A stretch of 23,962 nt of DNA from Gryganskiella cystojenkinii (lineage: Eukaryota; Mortierellomycota; Mortierellomycetes; Mortierellales; Mortierellaceae), in assembly GCA_015852425.1 (NCBI GenBank), contig JAAAIG010000337.1:4772-28733 (forward strand), read 5' to 3'. The notes under the pieces were generated by a model. It saw only the letters and a list, made by a program, of their open reading frames with translations, did no database searches and was not told the origin of the DNA. Shown here in pieces: positions 1 through 9,412 of the stretch. A program made the translations under genes and the position numbers. How positions within the stretch are numbered: position 1 is the first letter of the stretch; each line of letters begins with the position of its first letter.

Positions 1-114
1 GGGGGGTGAGAGAAAAAGAAAGAGCCCCTGCATTCCGACGCCAAGTTGTGTGACAAACGTTTTCTTTCTTTTTTTAAAAAATAAAAAAAACATCTCTACT
101 TCTAGTCTATCACT

Positions 115-2166
115 CTACAGATCAACTTCTGGTCGATGCTGTTCCATAAACTCTATAAACGGACGAACACTGGACCCTCGTAATCCACGGATACTCTTCA
201 GCTTGGGCCACGATCGAACCATCATCTCTGCATGCTCGACCGTCAATTTGGCACTCCCATCAATCGTCCTAGATTCCAATGCAAGAACCTCCAGTTGATC
301 CAACCCCTGCAGGAGATCAAGGTTCTCGGCCGGGTGGAATCCATTCATGCCCACACCACCGGGGAATTGTATTTGGATCAGTTTCCTGAGCGACCCGACT
401 TGTTTCAAAAACGCGACTTGAGACTCTTGTGAAGAATAACCATGGCCATTATCACCATTACCGTTGCTACTACCACCGCCATCGCATTTTGGGTTCATGA
501 CCAAAACCTGGAGATCTTGACATACCCAGGGCGTCTGCAACAGTAATGGATCACAGACTATGACCTGACCAAACACTGAAAACGATCTCAATGCTCGCAT
601 GGACGTCATAATAATCGGCAGCGCTTCCTTTCCACCACGAACCCATGGACAATCCCGTAAAAAGATTGTCGTCATGGTCCAGGAATGTCGGTGAAGGACC
701 TGCAGGAACGAAGCCTCCAATGGTATATCACTCAACGTGATCGAGACCAGACTCCGTCGAGTTTTGCGCAGGAGGGTCAAGAGATCCCCATAAGGGATAC
801 ACTCTAGCGTCAAGTGCTCAAGTTGAAACAATCCCATCAAGTACTGGATATGAGCATCCTTTCGGAAGAGCGGAAGAACCGGGACATTCAACGTTCGATG
901 GGATCGATCAATCTTGTATGAAAGCGTCTTGAGTTTCGGCAAGACCTGAGCAAACAGAAGGGACTCTGTCCAATAAAGTCCTCCATGAAGGTTATGGTTG
1001 ATGTTTAAAGTCTCGAGTTGTGACAGGGCCATATTGATGTTTCCGGTTTGTGCAACTTGGGAATTTTGACGTTGCCGTTGGTAATCCTCTTTGCGATGTT
1101 GTTGCAAGAAATCGCCCCTGAAAAAGGTACCAACTTGACTCTCCCAAGTGGGATCGACCTCCGGTGGCATGATAGTCACGTAGACGAGAGATAGGTTTTT
1201 GAGCGCAGGTGCGTTGCTCAACAAGACTCGGATAAATGAATAATGACACTGACAAAAGAAGAGAATTACAGACGTCAACTTGGGCCAACGCGGTTCCTTC
1301 AGTGGATGAGTGACCATGGTAAGTGGGAGAGGGGTTTCATAAGGTGGTTTTGATGGATTCCGTCGTGGTTGCTGCAATTGTTGCTGTTGCTGTTGCTGTA
1401 GCTGTTGTTGTGGTTGTTGTTGCTGCATTTGCTGTTCTTGTGTCATCGGGGTTTTCTCGGTGCTGTCCATGAGATGCTGGGACCACTTGTAAAATTGTCC
1501 CTTCCAATTCTGATCATTGATTTCAAACGAGACTAGGTTCTTGGATCGTTCGATAATATCACAGACCAGGCCAGGTCTCCCGGGGCCATTGGCATCAAAG
1601 CGCAAAGACGGATTTGAGGTCGCCGTAGTGGCGGTACTAGGAGCTGTAGTAGTGGCAGTAGTGGTGGTGACAGCGGTGGAAGGTGGATTCCCTTGTGAAC
1701 GGAGTCGTGTGGTGTCGATGTAATAAAAATCGACCGCCCGAGTGGTTTCAAAAAGGAGGAAGCCCTGGAGGATAAAACTCTGGTACGAAGGTCGGTTGGA
1801 AAGACGTTGTCGTCGTTGAACATGATAGTCGAACGAGGCTGCGGGAGCCTTGATTCTTTTTTTGAAAGTATCGATCTCGAGTTTGAACAACTTTTCGGCC
1901 TTTGTTTTGTCTTGGTCGGCTTTTTTAAGAGTCCAGTTCCAGACACGGTCGCAATTGTCAAAGCCGAGCCAGTTGAGGAAGGGTGAGAGAGATGAATGCC
2001 AGGCATGGCTGACGAGTGAACAAGAGTAAAGATCGGGCAAGGAGAGGAATTGACCTAGACATTGAATGATCTCTGGTTGATTGAGGGGATGAGCTGGGTT
2101 GGGTATAGGTGGTGGACTTGGTGGTGGTGGTGGTAGAGAAGGCATGTGGTCGTGTGAGATTGACAT
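115..2166 (-). CDS. F-box / LRR-like protein with polyQ tract (683 aa)
   Basis: This is a single-exon gene. Residues about 29-66 form an F-box-like helix bundle (PEIIQCLGQFLSLPDL, then the SLVSHAW motif), which in the family binds Skp1 and makes the protein a substrate adaptor of an SCF ubiquitin ligase. A proline run precedes it at about 11-21. A Thr/Ala-rich stretch (about 165-183) and a glutamine run (about 243-266, encoded by mixed CAG/CAA) separate the F-box from a C-terminal part (about 295-680). That part has irregular leucine-rich-repeat-like segments (LTSVILFFCQC, LKNLSLVYV, LETLNINHNL, LEHLTLECI) and a Gly/Asn/Ser-rich insert near 590. It ends with a 'SWPKLKSIRGL' block similar to the ends of the two paralogues at 12742-18176. 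The start is the first ATG of the frame, directly before the F-box region. The F-box is clear; the substrate is unknown. Confidence 0.87.
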   Translation of the reverse strand: MSISHDHMPSLPPPPPSPPPIPNPAHPLNQPEIIQCLGQFLSLPDLYSCSLVSHAWHSSLSPFLNWLGFDNCDRVWNWTLKKADQDKTKAEKLFKLEIDTFKKRIKAPAASFDYHVQRRQRLSNRPSYQSFILQGFLLFETTRAVDFYYIDTTRLRSQGNPPSTAVTTTTATTTAPSTATTATSNPSLRFDANGPGRPGLVCDIIERSKNLVSFEINDQNWKGQFYKWSQHLMDSTEKTPMTQEQQMQQQQPQQQLQQQQQQQLQQPRRNPSKPPYETPLPLTMVTHPLKEPRWPKLTSVILFFCQCHYSFIRVLLSNAPALKNLSLVYVTIMPPEVDPTWESQVGTFFRGDFLQQHRKEDYQRQRQNSQVAQTGNINMALSQLETLNINHNLHGGLYWTESLLFAQVLPKLKTLSYKIDRSHRTLNVPVLPLFRKDAHIQYLMGLFQLEHLTLECIPYGDLLTLLRKTRRSLVSITLSDIPLEASFLQVLHRHSWTMTTIFLRDCPWVRGGKEALPIIMTSMRALRSFSVFGQVIVCDPLLLQTPWVCQDLQVLVMNPKCDGGGSSNGNGDNGHGYSSQESQVAFLKQVGSLRKLIQIQFPGGVGMNGFHPAENLDLLQGLDQLEVLALESRTIDGSAKLTVEHAEMMVRSWPKLKSIRGLRGSSVRPFIEFMEQHRPEVDL

Positions 2167-3189
2167 GATGTTTGATGTTCCAAAAAAATGAAATTAATTA
2201 AATTAATGGTCAAATGTGACAAAGGACTTTCGAAGGGGGATTGGAATGAAACCAAATCTAATCAGAAGGGAAAAGCACACAAATTTTCTTGTTGTTGTGC
2301 CCCCTTCTGATCGCAAAGGTGGCGGAGTCATTGTTGGACTTTTGGGGTTCATTAGTGACATCAGAATTTCAACCAGCATTATCACTGTTTGTTTTATGGT
2401 AGACTTCGCCCAAAGTCAAAAGTCCGATCTTCATCTCTTTTCAAAGAGTATTTCGGTCAAACATACACAAAACAAGGTTCGGGGAATACGAGGGGACCGG
2501 GGGACGCTCTATTCCTTATCAACAACAGCAAACCACAATAACAAATAACAGTAGCAACAACCGTGTTTCTTCCGCCGCTTTTCTTTCTTTCCATATGTTA
2601 TTTGCTTTGTTCATTTTTTTTGTACTCCCCCATCCCATTCAAAATATCATTGTTACTAATAATCGAAATCATCCCATCACCAAGCTCGATGTCACAAACG
2701 CTTCCAGGATGAACCATGTCAGGCTTGACGCCTTCATCCCAATCCTTTGGAAACGAATTTATGTCCCAGATTTTTTGCCACCAAGAAATACTCCCCCTTC
2801 AAGTCCCTTGAGTGACCTCGTTTTACTTGGAGCCTATTGACTTGACCAAACTCCAAAGAGCCTGACACTATTGCTGCCTCGAGGTGAACAGAACCGACTA
2901 AAACCTGGTCCTTTCCATCCTCGCCTCATTCAAAACAAAGCCACCCTCAAATTCCTCAAACAAACAATCGTTGTGTTGATATATATTTTTTTTTCAAAAT
3001 CGAGCAGGTTTAATGTCCCCTTTGTCTTTTTTACCTTTCTTTGGCAGAGAAAGGGTAGAGCTGTGGGGAAGAGAAAGCATGATAGAAAACAAAAAGCAAG
3101 AGGGAAAGGAGAGACAAAGACAAAGTACTAGACAGGCGTGAGGGACGATGGATTTTTTTTTGGGTCTTTTTCTTTTCCTTTTTAATCTT
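2167..3189. other. Intergenic region upstream of the 683-aa F-box gene
   Basis: About 1 kb lies between the start of the 683-aa gene and the 3' end of the next minus-strand gene. It contains T-rich runs (around 2616, 2987 and 3150) and AT-rich sequence directly upstream of the 2166 start. Short open frames occur on both strands, but none has recognisable domain content. I see no repeat or RNA gene. Confidence 0.5.
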
Positions 3190-4908
3190 TTACGAGTACC
3201 AGTGTTGATCGCCGCTGGATCGATAGGACTTGATCTTTGGCCACGTCTCCAAAATCCATTGCGATTTCTGATTTTCGATGATTTTCGCCCGCTCGAGACT
3301 GCCGCCCTGGCAAAATTTGACCAAGATGGTCTCCGTGGTGTTGCTTGTCCCATTCTTGTTCATGAACGCGATATTCTTCAGCGTCCTTTCGGGGTTGGCC
3401 TTGCTCTCCGCGGCGATTTTACTGTGGTAGTTATTGTAGTTGGGAACTTTCATGGGGTTGGAGATGTTGTGTACAAAAATATCCTCCAGACCCTTCAAGG
3501 CCATCAACTCTCTCATGGCCCAGAGATTCGAAGTATGGTCACGAGACAAACTCACGCACCGGATCCGAAGGATTTTGAGACTGGAATGACAAGCCCAAGG
3601 GTCCTTCATCATTTGCTCGCCCAGAGCCTCGGTATCAAGATTATCCATCCCAAGCTCGACCAATTGCGAACCAAAACAAAGGATACTTCTCCACATCCAG
3701 GGCTTGATATGATCCCATCCACCACTGTCGCGACCTCGACCGAAATCCAGGACCGTTAAGGAGCCGATCAAAGTTCCTGCCAAGACCTCGAAATCGGTAG
3801 GGCCTACATACAGACCCGGGATCACCAGTCGTGTCAGACCTGGAAACGCAGTCAGGATCTTGGCCAACCCACCATCGACCATGTGAACACCCTCCAACTC
3901 GAGCTCCGAGAGTCGAGGACAAGATGGTAACCGGTTCAAAGGACCCAGGACCCTGGACGTTCTGACTTTCAGAAAGAGCCTCTCGTCCTCGTCCGTCTCC
4001 CAATGGTCATGAACAGGGTGCGTCAACCCGAAGGAAAGGGATTCCAAACTAAAGCCAGTATGTCGTACCCAGTCTACAAACGTTGATAGACCACCAGAGG
4101 AGCCCAAGCTCCCTCTCAGACTGAGGGCTTTGACGTGGCTGTTGTTGTTGATGATGTTGTAGGCGTACGTGTTGGTGTTGGTATTAATGTGGTTGTTGTT
4201 CTTGGTCCCGGATACGTTTTCTTCATCGCCGAGCTTCTTTGTTGCGCTCCAAATTAGACAATCCACGAGCGAGAGAGCCGCCAGTCTTGGAGAGGTATCG
4301 AGCAAAGCAACCATGCTCTCCTCTGTTATGGACATGCTGTATAAACACAAATCTGTTAGGTCCAAGGATGAAGAAGGACGTTTAGCGTGCTTGTAGAGTT
4401 GTTTCAGGCAGCCTGGGTAGTGGAGACCGTAGAGGGTTAGACGTTGAAGTTCCGGGTTGTTGATCAAGAACTGGTTCAAGAGAAGTCGAAAGGATCCATG
4501 ATCTCCGCTGCAGGACAAATGTATATGCAGCTTTTTGAGATCTCGGACATTGGCGGCAAGTTGCCAAAACGGCATGATATCTTTTGGTTTATCATACGAG
4601 TTGAGACTCAGCACCCGGATATGTCGAGCATAACGTTGAATGGTCGCCAGCGAGGGAAGGACAGGTTTACTAGGACTCTTGAGATCACAACTTTGGCCGC
4701 TACTGACAGAGATGAGGCCGTTGCCCTCTTTTTCAGACTCCGAGTCTCCTCGGTCAAAGTTCTCTGGGAATGTACCAAGGAACTCAAAGTAACAATACAG
4801 AAACGGGATGAAAGAGTCGTGCCAGTCTCGACAACCTCGAATGCAGGCAGCCAACTCGTTACGAGTCAAGTACGGTCCAACTGCATTTCGAATTTCGGCC
4901 AAATTCAT
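3190..4908 (-). CDS. F-box / LRR-like protein (572 aa)
   Basis: This is an intronless gene whose N-terminus (residues about 2-40: NLAEIRNAVGPYLTRNELAA, then CRDWHDSFIPFLY) fits a degenerate F-box, the Skp1-binding part of SCF adaptors. Leucine-rich-repeat-like units follow, for example IRVLSLNSY (about 97), LKKLHIHLS (about 124), LQRLTLYGL (about 154), LAALSLVDC (about 209), LSELELEGV and LTRLVIPGL. An Asn/Thr-rich low-complexity insert lies at about 236-258. The open frame continues upstream to 5220, but that extension is translated from T-rich, low-complexity DNA and gives a Phe/Lys-rich peptide. The ATG at 4906-4908, which leads straight into the F-box, is therefore preferred. It lies between two other minus-strand F-box genes. 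The target protein is unknown. Confidence 0.83.
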   Translation of the reverse strand: MNLAEIRNAVGPYLTRNELAACIRGCRDWHDSFIPFLYCYFEFLGTFPENFDRGDSESEKEGNGLISVSSGQSCDLKSPSKPVLPSLATIQRYARHIRVLSLNSYDKPKDIMPFWQLAANVRDLKKLHIHLSCSGDHGSFRLLLNQFLINNPELQRLTLYGLHYPGCLKQLYKHAKRPSSSLDLTDLCLYSMSITEESMVALLDTSPRLAALSLVDCLIWSATKKLGDEENVSGTKNNNHINTNTNTYAYNIINNNSHVKALSLRGSLGSSGGLSTFVDWVRHTGFSLESLSFGLTHPVHDHWETDEDERLFLKVRTSRVLGPLNRLPSCPRLSELELEGVHMVDGGLAKILTAFPGLTRLVIPGLYVGPTDFEVLAGTLIGSLTVLDFGRGRDSGGWDHIKPWMWRSILCFGSQLVELGMDNLDTEALGEQMMKDPWACHSSLKILRIRCVSLSRDHTSNLWAMRELMALKGLEDIFVHNISNPMKVPNYNNYHSKIAAESKANPERTLKNIAFMNKNGTSNTTETILVKFCQGGSLERAKIIENQKSQWILETWPKIKSYRSSGDQHWYS

Positions 4909-5841
4909 GCTGAAGGGATGGGGTTTTGTTTGTGGTAGGGGGAGGGAAAGGGGGAAAGTAGAGGCGATCGTTATTTGAGAAAGAGTAAGATAAGTATTGA
5001 AGAAGGAAAAAAAAAAAAAAAGGTGAGAAAAGCGCCATACTTCACCGAACATTTTCGCCAAGGAGGGGACAATGCCCCACACGAATGGTTCTATGTGGTT
5101 TTTTTTTGCATTATGATGGGAACAGATGGGTCGCACAACAAACGAGCAGCCGACAGAGTTTTTTTTTTTTAAAAAAAAAATTCGCAATCTCGTCCACCTT
5201 CCTGCAAAGTGCTGCTGCATATACAGTACTTGATAGTATCTTTTGAGTATCTTTTGATCGTGGTAAAGTCTCCTTGTCCAGACCTCGAGTGGAACGCGCT
5301 TTTCGAGTCGTTCCAGTCCTGGAGGAACAAGCCATTTTGGGGAACGGTCATGACATCGTTAGAGTTCAAACTGTAGCTGTTGTTATTGTTGGTTGGCGTT
5401 CCCAGAGGTAGAGCAGACGGTGGCTCGTAACTGTGTCTATGGATGAAAAGAAAGTGTCGACTGACTCTCACTTTTTTTATTTGTGGCGCGCGACGCCATG
5501 TGCTTGAGGTTGTCGATTTTTGGTGTTCTTGAAAGGTTGGTGAGTCAAGAAGTCAAGAAGGGACTGGATCATTTCAGATTTGTATCAACTACTGGTTATA
5601 TACAATCTCTTCCATTGACTGACGCGATAATCGGAAAACTGACAGTGCGAAAGAACCGAAAAACTTGGGGTAAAAAGCTATTTCTATAAAACCAGTGTGC
5701 CACCCAACCATGGTCCACCACAAAACCAAAAAAAAAAAAAAAAAAAAAGTGACCGTGCGCTTCGTACACGGATCTGGCATTGTTGCATATTTATTCGCAA
5801 TGATGTTGACGTTGATTTTGCCTATTGTTTGTCGCCGGCAT
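4909..5841. other. Intergenic region with poly(A)/poly(T) tracts
   Basis: This is the promoter side of the 572-aa gene and the 3' side of the 614-aa gene. It holds long homopolymer runs: A at about 5009-5023, T then A at about 5159-5180, and A at about 5730-5748. A short direct repeat (AGTATCTTTTGA) lies near 5233-5258. The only protein-like stretch is the orphan minus-strand frame at 5169-5471, listed separately. Confidence 0.5.
5169..5471 (-). other. Orphan coding-like stretch, possible exon remnant
   Basis: The minus-strand frame reads as ordinary protein over about 75 residues (YEPPSALPLGTP, then an Asn/Ser-rich part, then NDVMTVPQNGLFLQDWND). It has no start in good context and no signal peptide. 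A possible 3' splice acceptor (CATAG) lies just upstream of this stretch, and the frame runs into a poly(T) tract at its end. I do not recognise the family. It may be the last exon of a lost gene or chance coding. Confidence 0.2.
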
Positions 5842-7686
5842 TCAAGAGAAATGGACCCACTGGATATTTTTCCACTGTCGACGGGCTCTCCACACTGCAT
5901 CCTTGTCAATGTACTCCTTAAGGCCTCGGAGTTCCAGTTTCTGGAGCTGTTTCAATCCCGAAAACGTTTTCAAGGCCCTGCTCATGTTTTCCCTTGCCTT
6001 TGTTACCCGCATCGACATATCCTCCTCTTGCAGGCGAGTTGAATTTTCTGTATTGTTGCTGATTGTGTTTCCATTCTCGCTCATGCCGGTCATTGTCGTC
6101 GGATTCATTCCATCCTCAGTCCCAGAGTTGATCGACCAAGTCAAACCTGGGCAAAACTTGAGACGCAGATCCTCTAGCTGCGTCAACTCACCCAGGCGCT
6201 CATAAAACACTCTTGGTAGGACCTCCTCGTCCTCGTCCTGCTCTTTCTCCAGTTCACTATCCTCCGATCTTGATGGATCAAAGTTGTCAGCAACTTCCTC
6301 TTCGCTGACAGAACCTTGACCAGAAGAAGACGATGGCGGGACTGATTCCCTTATGGTCTCAATGGACGTGTACCGAATTCGCAACACCCTTAGCAACTCA
6401 CAGACCCAAGGAGCATTGGTGTCAATCCTGCGTGGTGTCAACATGACGGGATCCAAGAACACATGACCGTGCGTATTGTATCTCGTGAGCATCTTGCGCC
6501 TTCGTAACTGTTCTCGTGACAACCAGCGATCATCCGTTGCCATCATATCCAGAACTTGTAACTCTGGGCAGGACGAGAGTAATCGCAATACGGCCGAGCT
6601 GTGAACGAGGTTATTGCAGTACAGCTGCAAAGTCTCCAGTGTCGAGGCCTGGTGCTCCAACAGGGCCGAGATAATATGCTGGGGTGTCTGGGGGTGTTCG
6701 TATCCGATAAACGTCCTGAGTCGTCGACAACTCTTGATCACATTCGCGACCAAGGATCCGTTCGCAGTCATAAATGTAAAATCCAAATGCTGAAGGTTTG
6801 GTAAATGGGTCTGGATGAGGCTCACTAGTGCGGGCACGCAATCATGGGGGTACATTTCAGGGAGCAAAACCCGTTCCAGGTCTGGACATCGTTTCAAGAA
6901 CTCAAAGACAGTCCCCTGTTCGTGGTCGTAGGCCCGACCGAGTAAGAAGAGTTCCTTGAGTCGGAACCGTGGATCTACCGTCTCTCGTTGGTGATGTTGG
7001 TTGGACAGTTTCGTGAGTCGCTCGAGTTCCTCATCCGTCATAAACCGCCGTAGATAACCAAAAAAGAAAATTTCCAGGTTGAGTCGTTCGAGTTTTGCGG
7101 AGCTCCAGAGCAGAGTCCGGACTAGTTCTGCTGAAGCATAATAGTTCCAACCAGTGATGTCCAGCGATTTGATGCTCGGGTGTTGCCTCAAGGACTGTGA
7201 AAACTGGTCAATCATCTCCTTGTTGTTGTAGGTAAAGTGACTCAACTTGATCGTATGCAGACGAGGGCATGTTTGGACGAGCTGGATGATCGAGGGGACA
7301 TGAGCATTGTTGACGTCTAGATTCCTGCGACTGGGGACTGCACGACTGTCGAGTATGCACAGGTTTTGACACTGAAGGCGGAGAAGAAGAGGCCAAATCG
7401 AGGCAAAAGCTGTAGAGACATGAGTGATCAGGGACACATGTCGAGATAGAGCCAACTGTGCCTCGGGTTGCATGAATCGTTTGAAGGAGACCCTGCGGTG
7501 GATTTGGATATCGCTCCAGATGAAAGGGTTAAAGGCGATGTAAAAGTCCCGGCTGACGAGGGCACAACGATAGATGGATCGAGGGTCAAGGTTCGAACAA
7601 ATTGTGGATTGCAATAGATGAATGTCAAAGACAGTCGCCATGGTGCTGGCAGATCTTGTCGGGACGATTACTGTCTCTGAAGACAT
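5842..7686 (-). CDS. F-box / LRR-like protein with acidic insert (614 aa)
   Basis: Residues about 17-65 (FDIHLLQSTICSNLDPRSIYRCALVSRDFYIAFNPFIW; motif parts LDPRSIYRCALVS and FNPFIW) are a good F-box, predicted to dock on Skp1 in an SCF ubiquitin ligase. The rest is a solenoid of leucine-rich-repeat-like segments (IKSLDITGW, LERLNLEIF, LQHLDFTFM, LETLQLYCN, LQVLDMMAT, LRVLRIRYT, LEDLRLKFC, LQKLELRGL). It is interrupted near 455-490 by a Ser/Glu/Asp-rich acidic linker. Two starts are plausible: the ATG at 7686, and an internal ATG at 7641 (residue 16) in equally good context; the F-box is intact either way. It is intronless and the third of three consecutive minus-strand F-box genes. Confidence 0.86.
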   Translation of the reverse strand: MSSETVIVPTRSASTMATVFDIHLLQSTICSNLDPRSIYRCALVSRDFYIAFNPFIWSDIQIHRRVSFKRFMQPEAQLALSRHVSLITHVSTAFASIWPLLLRLQCQNLCILDSRAVPSRRNLDVNNAHVPSIIQLVQTCPRLHTIKLSHFTYNNKEMIDQFSQSLRQHPSIKSLDITGWNYYASAELVRTLLWSSAKLERLNLEIFFFGYLRRFMTDEELERLTKLSNQHHQRETVDPRFRLKELFLLGRAYDHEQGTVFEFLKRCPDLERVLLPEMYPHDCVPALVSLIQTHLPNLQHLDFTFMTANGSLVANVIKSCRRLRTFIGYEHPQTPQHIISALLEHQASTLETLQLYCNNLVHSSAVLRLLSSCPELQVLDMMATDDRWLSREQLRRRKMLTRYNTHGHVFLDPVMLTPRRIDTNAPWVCELLRVLRIRYTSIETIRESVPPSSSSGQGSVSEEEVADNFDPSRSEDSELEKEQDEDEEVLPRVFYERLGELTQLEDLRLKFCPGLTWSINSGTEDGMNPTTMTGMSENGNTISNNTENSTRLQEEDMSMRVTKARENMSRALKTFSGLKQLQKLELRGLKEYIDKDAVWRARRQWKNIQWVHFS

Positions 7687-8169
7687 TTTTGTTGGAGAGG
7701 ACTGTGAGAGTGATGGTGCCGTTGATATGCTGGTAGATCCTGTTTCCGGAAGCGAGTCAAAGTGATGGACACCTATGAGGTGAGAATGAAATGTGTGTTA
7801 GTTTGAAGAAAATACACTGCATTTGACTTCACTGCCACACGGAACTTTTCTTTTTTTTTTTAGCCCAAAGCCCACAATCCCACATGGTTGATGTCGATGA
7901 GCCGTGGGAAAGGCAAAGAATGTCAGTGGGCAGGGGGAAGTCACAGAGTTGTCCCTTGCGAGAGAGCCATCCATTCTCAGTCAGTCTTCCATTGTCATCT
8001 AGAGGTCTCAAAACGAAAAATAGGAATCCTTTACGATGATGATGGTCGTTTGTTTTGAAGAGGGGTGTTGAGTCCCGGGTCCATCATGGCCAATCAGGAA
8101 AACGTGTGGTCACGATGAGTCAGAAGGGCGAAGAGTGAACGAAAAAAAAAAAAAAAAAAAAAAAAGGGT
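7687..8169. other. Intergenic region between divergent F-box gene and pseudogene
   Basis: This is the shared upstream region of the minus-strand 614-aa gene and the plus-strand pseudogene. It contains a T run at about 7850-7860 and an A run of about 24 bases at 8141-8165. No protein-like frame or RNA gene is seen. Confidence 0.45.
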
Positions 8170-9370
8170 GGGAAGAAGACTTTGCACAACCATCCAACAA
8201 AACATTTTTCAACATTTCTGCATATTTCTCCTCTGGCTAGACACCGCTTCCAATGTCCACCAGCGTGCCATCGACCTCCCCGAGATCCTCGCCCTAATCG
8301 CCACTCACCTCTCACGCAGGGACCTTGCACGCGGAGCAAGAGTCAACAAGGCCTTCTTTGGTCCTTTCGTCTCCCAACTCTGGCGACGGATTAACGTTAA
8401 AACAATCTTTCCGAGTAGGCTCCCCACCTTCAGAAATACGCCCATCTCGTCAAGGAACTCGTCTGCTCTTCCAGTTTCCGGTTTGAGACAGCTGAGGGCC
8501 CCATAAGATTGACTCGACTCCAGATCTTGACCGCACCTGACGTCTTATCTGAGAACGTGGACACCATTGTCAATGTCCTTGAACAAAGCCAACGTTCCCT
8601 TCAAGACTTGACCGCAGAATGGGAGGGTCTCGCTGTGATGAAGACCATGATCAAGAGTCATATTGGAAGCAATAACCTGGTTGCAGTTAGTCTTCGAACC
8701 GGTTGGATCCCCCCCGGCACAATTGAGTTCTTGCTCCATCACCTGCCAAGGTTGGAAAGGCTTACAGGGCATTCTGGAACAACGCCAGGTGCTCATTCGC
8801 TGAGGTGAAAGCCCTCGACCAGTTTGCGTTTCTCACGGACCCATTTGTATCTAGAAAAAAGTTGTAGGAAGAACACTGGCGACAAGAGCAGCACCAACCA
8901 GCGACAGCAACAGCAACAACAACAGCAGCAGCAATAACCTCGAGAATCAAGGTCTTGAAGGTCGATTCACGGAGCTTCTCATTATGAGCGCTCCTGAAAG
9001 TTATCCAGTCGAGTCATTTTCTAGAGCATCTTGAACTCTCAGACAATGACCACCATGCCAACAGGAACGAGCTCACAGGACCTTTCAAAGCTCTGGCTCA
9101 CTATCTTTGAGAATCATGACACCACCGTCACAGCCATCGACTCCCTTCAACTACTTCTGCATTGTCTAATTCGTCATCATCTTGCTCTCCCTCCTCTTGT
9201 TCTATGGCCCTTGTCAGAAGAACTCACGCAACAGCACTTGTTCCTGAAGAGCACGTGGATGAACGCAGATGATCTTTATTATCTGTTTACCTTGCGAAAG
9301 TTCTTTGCGGTTCCTGTGTACCTCCAGGTTCGTCTCAACATGCGCCGAAAGTTCCAGTCACCAATTTGAC
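8170..9370 (+). pseudogene. Frameshifted F-box protein pseudogene
   Basis: Protein-like sequence is recoverable only by changing frame several times. About 8256-8424 encodes a good F-box (RAIDLPEILALIATHL, then RVNKAFFGPFVSQLW). About 8428-8768 continues in another frame (LQKYAHLVKEL, LTRLQILTAPDVLS, LPRLERLT). About 8769-8863 is in a third frame (NNARCSFAEVKALDQFAFLTDP). A CAG/CAA run at about 8901-8938 encodes Gln before a stop. About 8937-9100 gives scraps in two frames (NNLENQGLEGRFTEL; HLELSDNDHHANRNELTGPF). About 9254-9345 keeps the typical 'WMNADDLYYLFTLRKFF' segment. The only ATG near the expected start (8253) is also out of frame with the F-box. The first three shifts are each equivalent to a one-base loss, one next to a CCCC run. 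The family assignment is good. Inactivity is likely but depends on the assembly being correct at these sites. Confidence 0.75.
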
Positions 9371-9412
9371 TATGCCGCATCGTTGATGCTTCCGAGGGTT
9401 GTGCCCCACGTC

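Noticed and set aside
1360..1450. Regularly repeated GTTGTTGCTG units, considered as a spacer array or satellite
   Set aside because: They are the CAG/CAA codons of the polyQ tract of the 683-aa F-box protein, with no spacers.
2595..2840. Short plus-strand frame in the first intergenic region
   Set aside because: No domain, no homologue recognised and weak coding texture; the opposite strand is equally open.
3148..3759. A 203-codon plus-strand frame
   Set aside because: It is antisense to the 3' part of the 572-aa F-box gene and has no domain of its own.
4909..5220. N-terminal extension of the 572-aa F-box protein
   Set aside because: It is translated from T-rich low-complexity DNA (Phe/Lys runs); the ATG at 4908 leads directly into the F-box.
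8895..8940. CAG/CAA run considered as an independent microsatellite
   Set aside because: It lies in register with the Gln-rich linker of the F-box pseudogene and is better seen as part of it.
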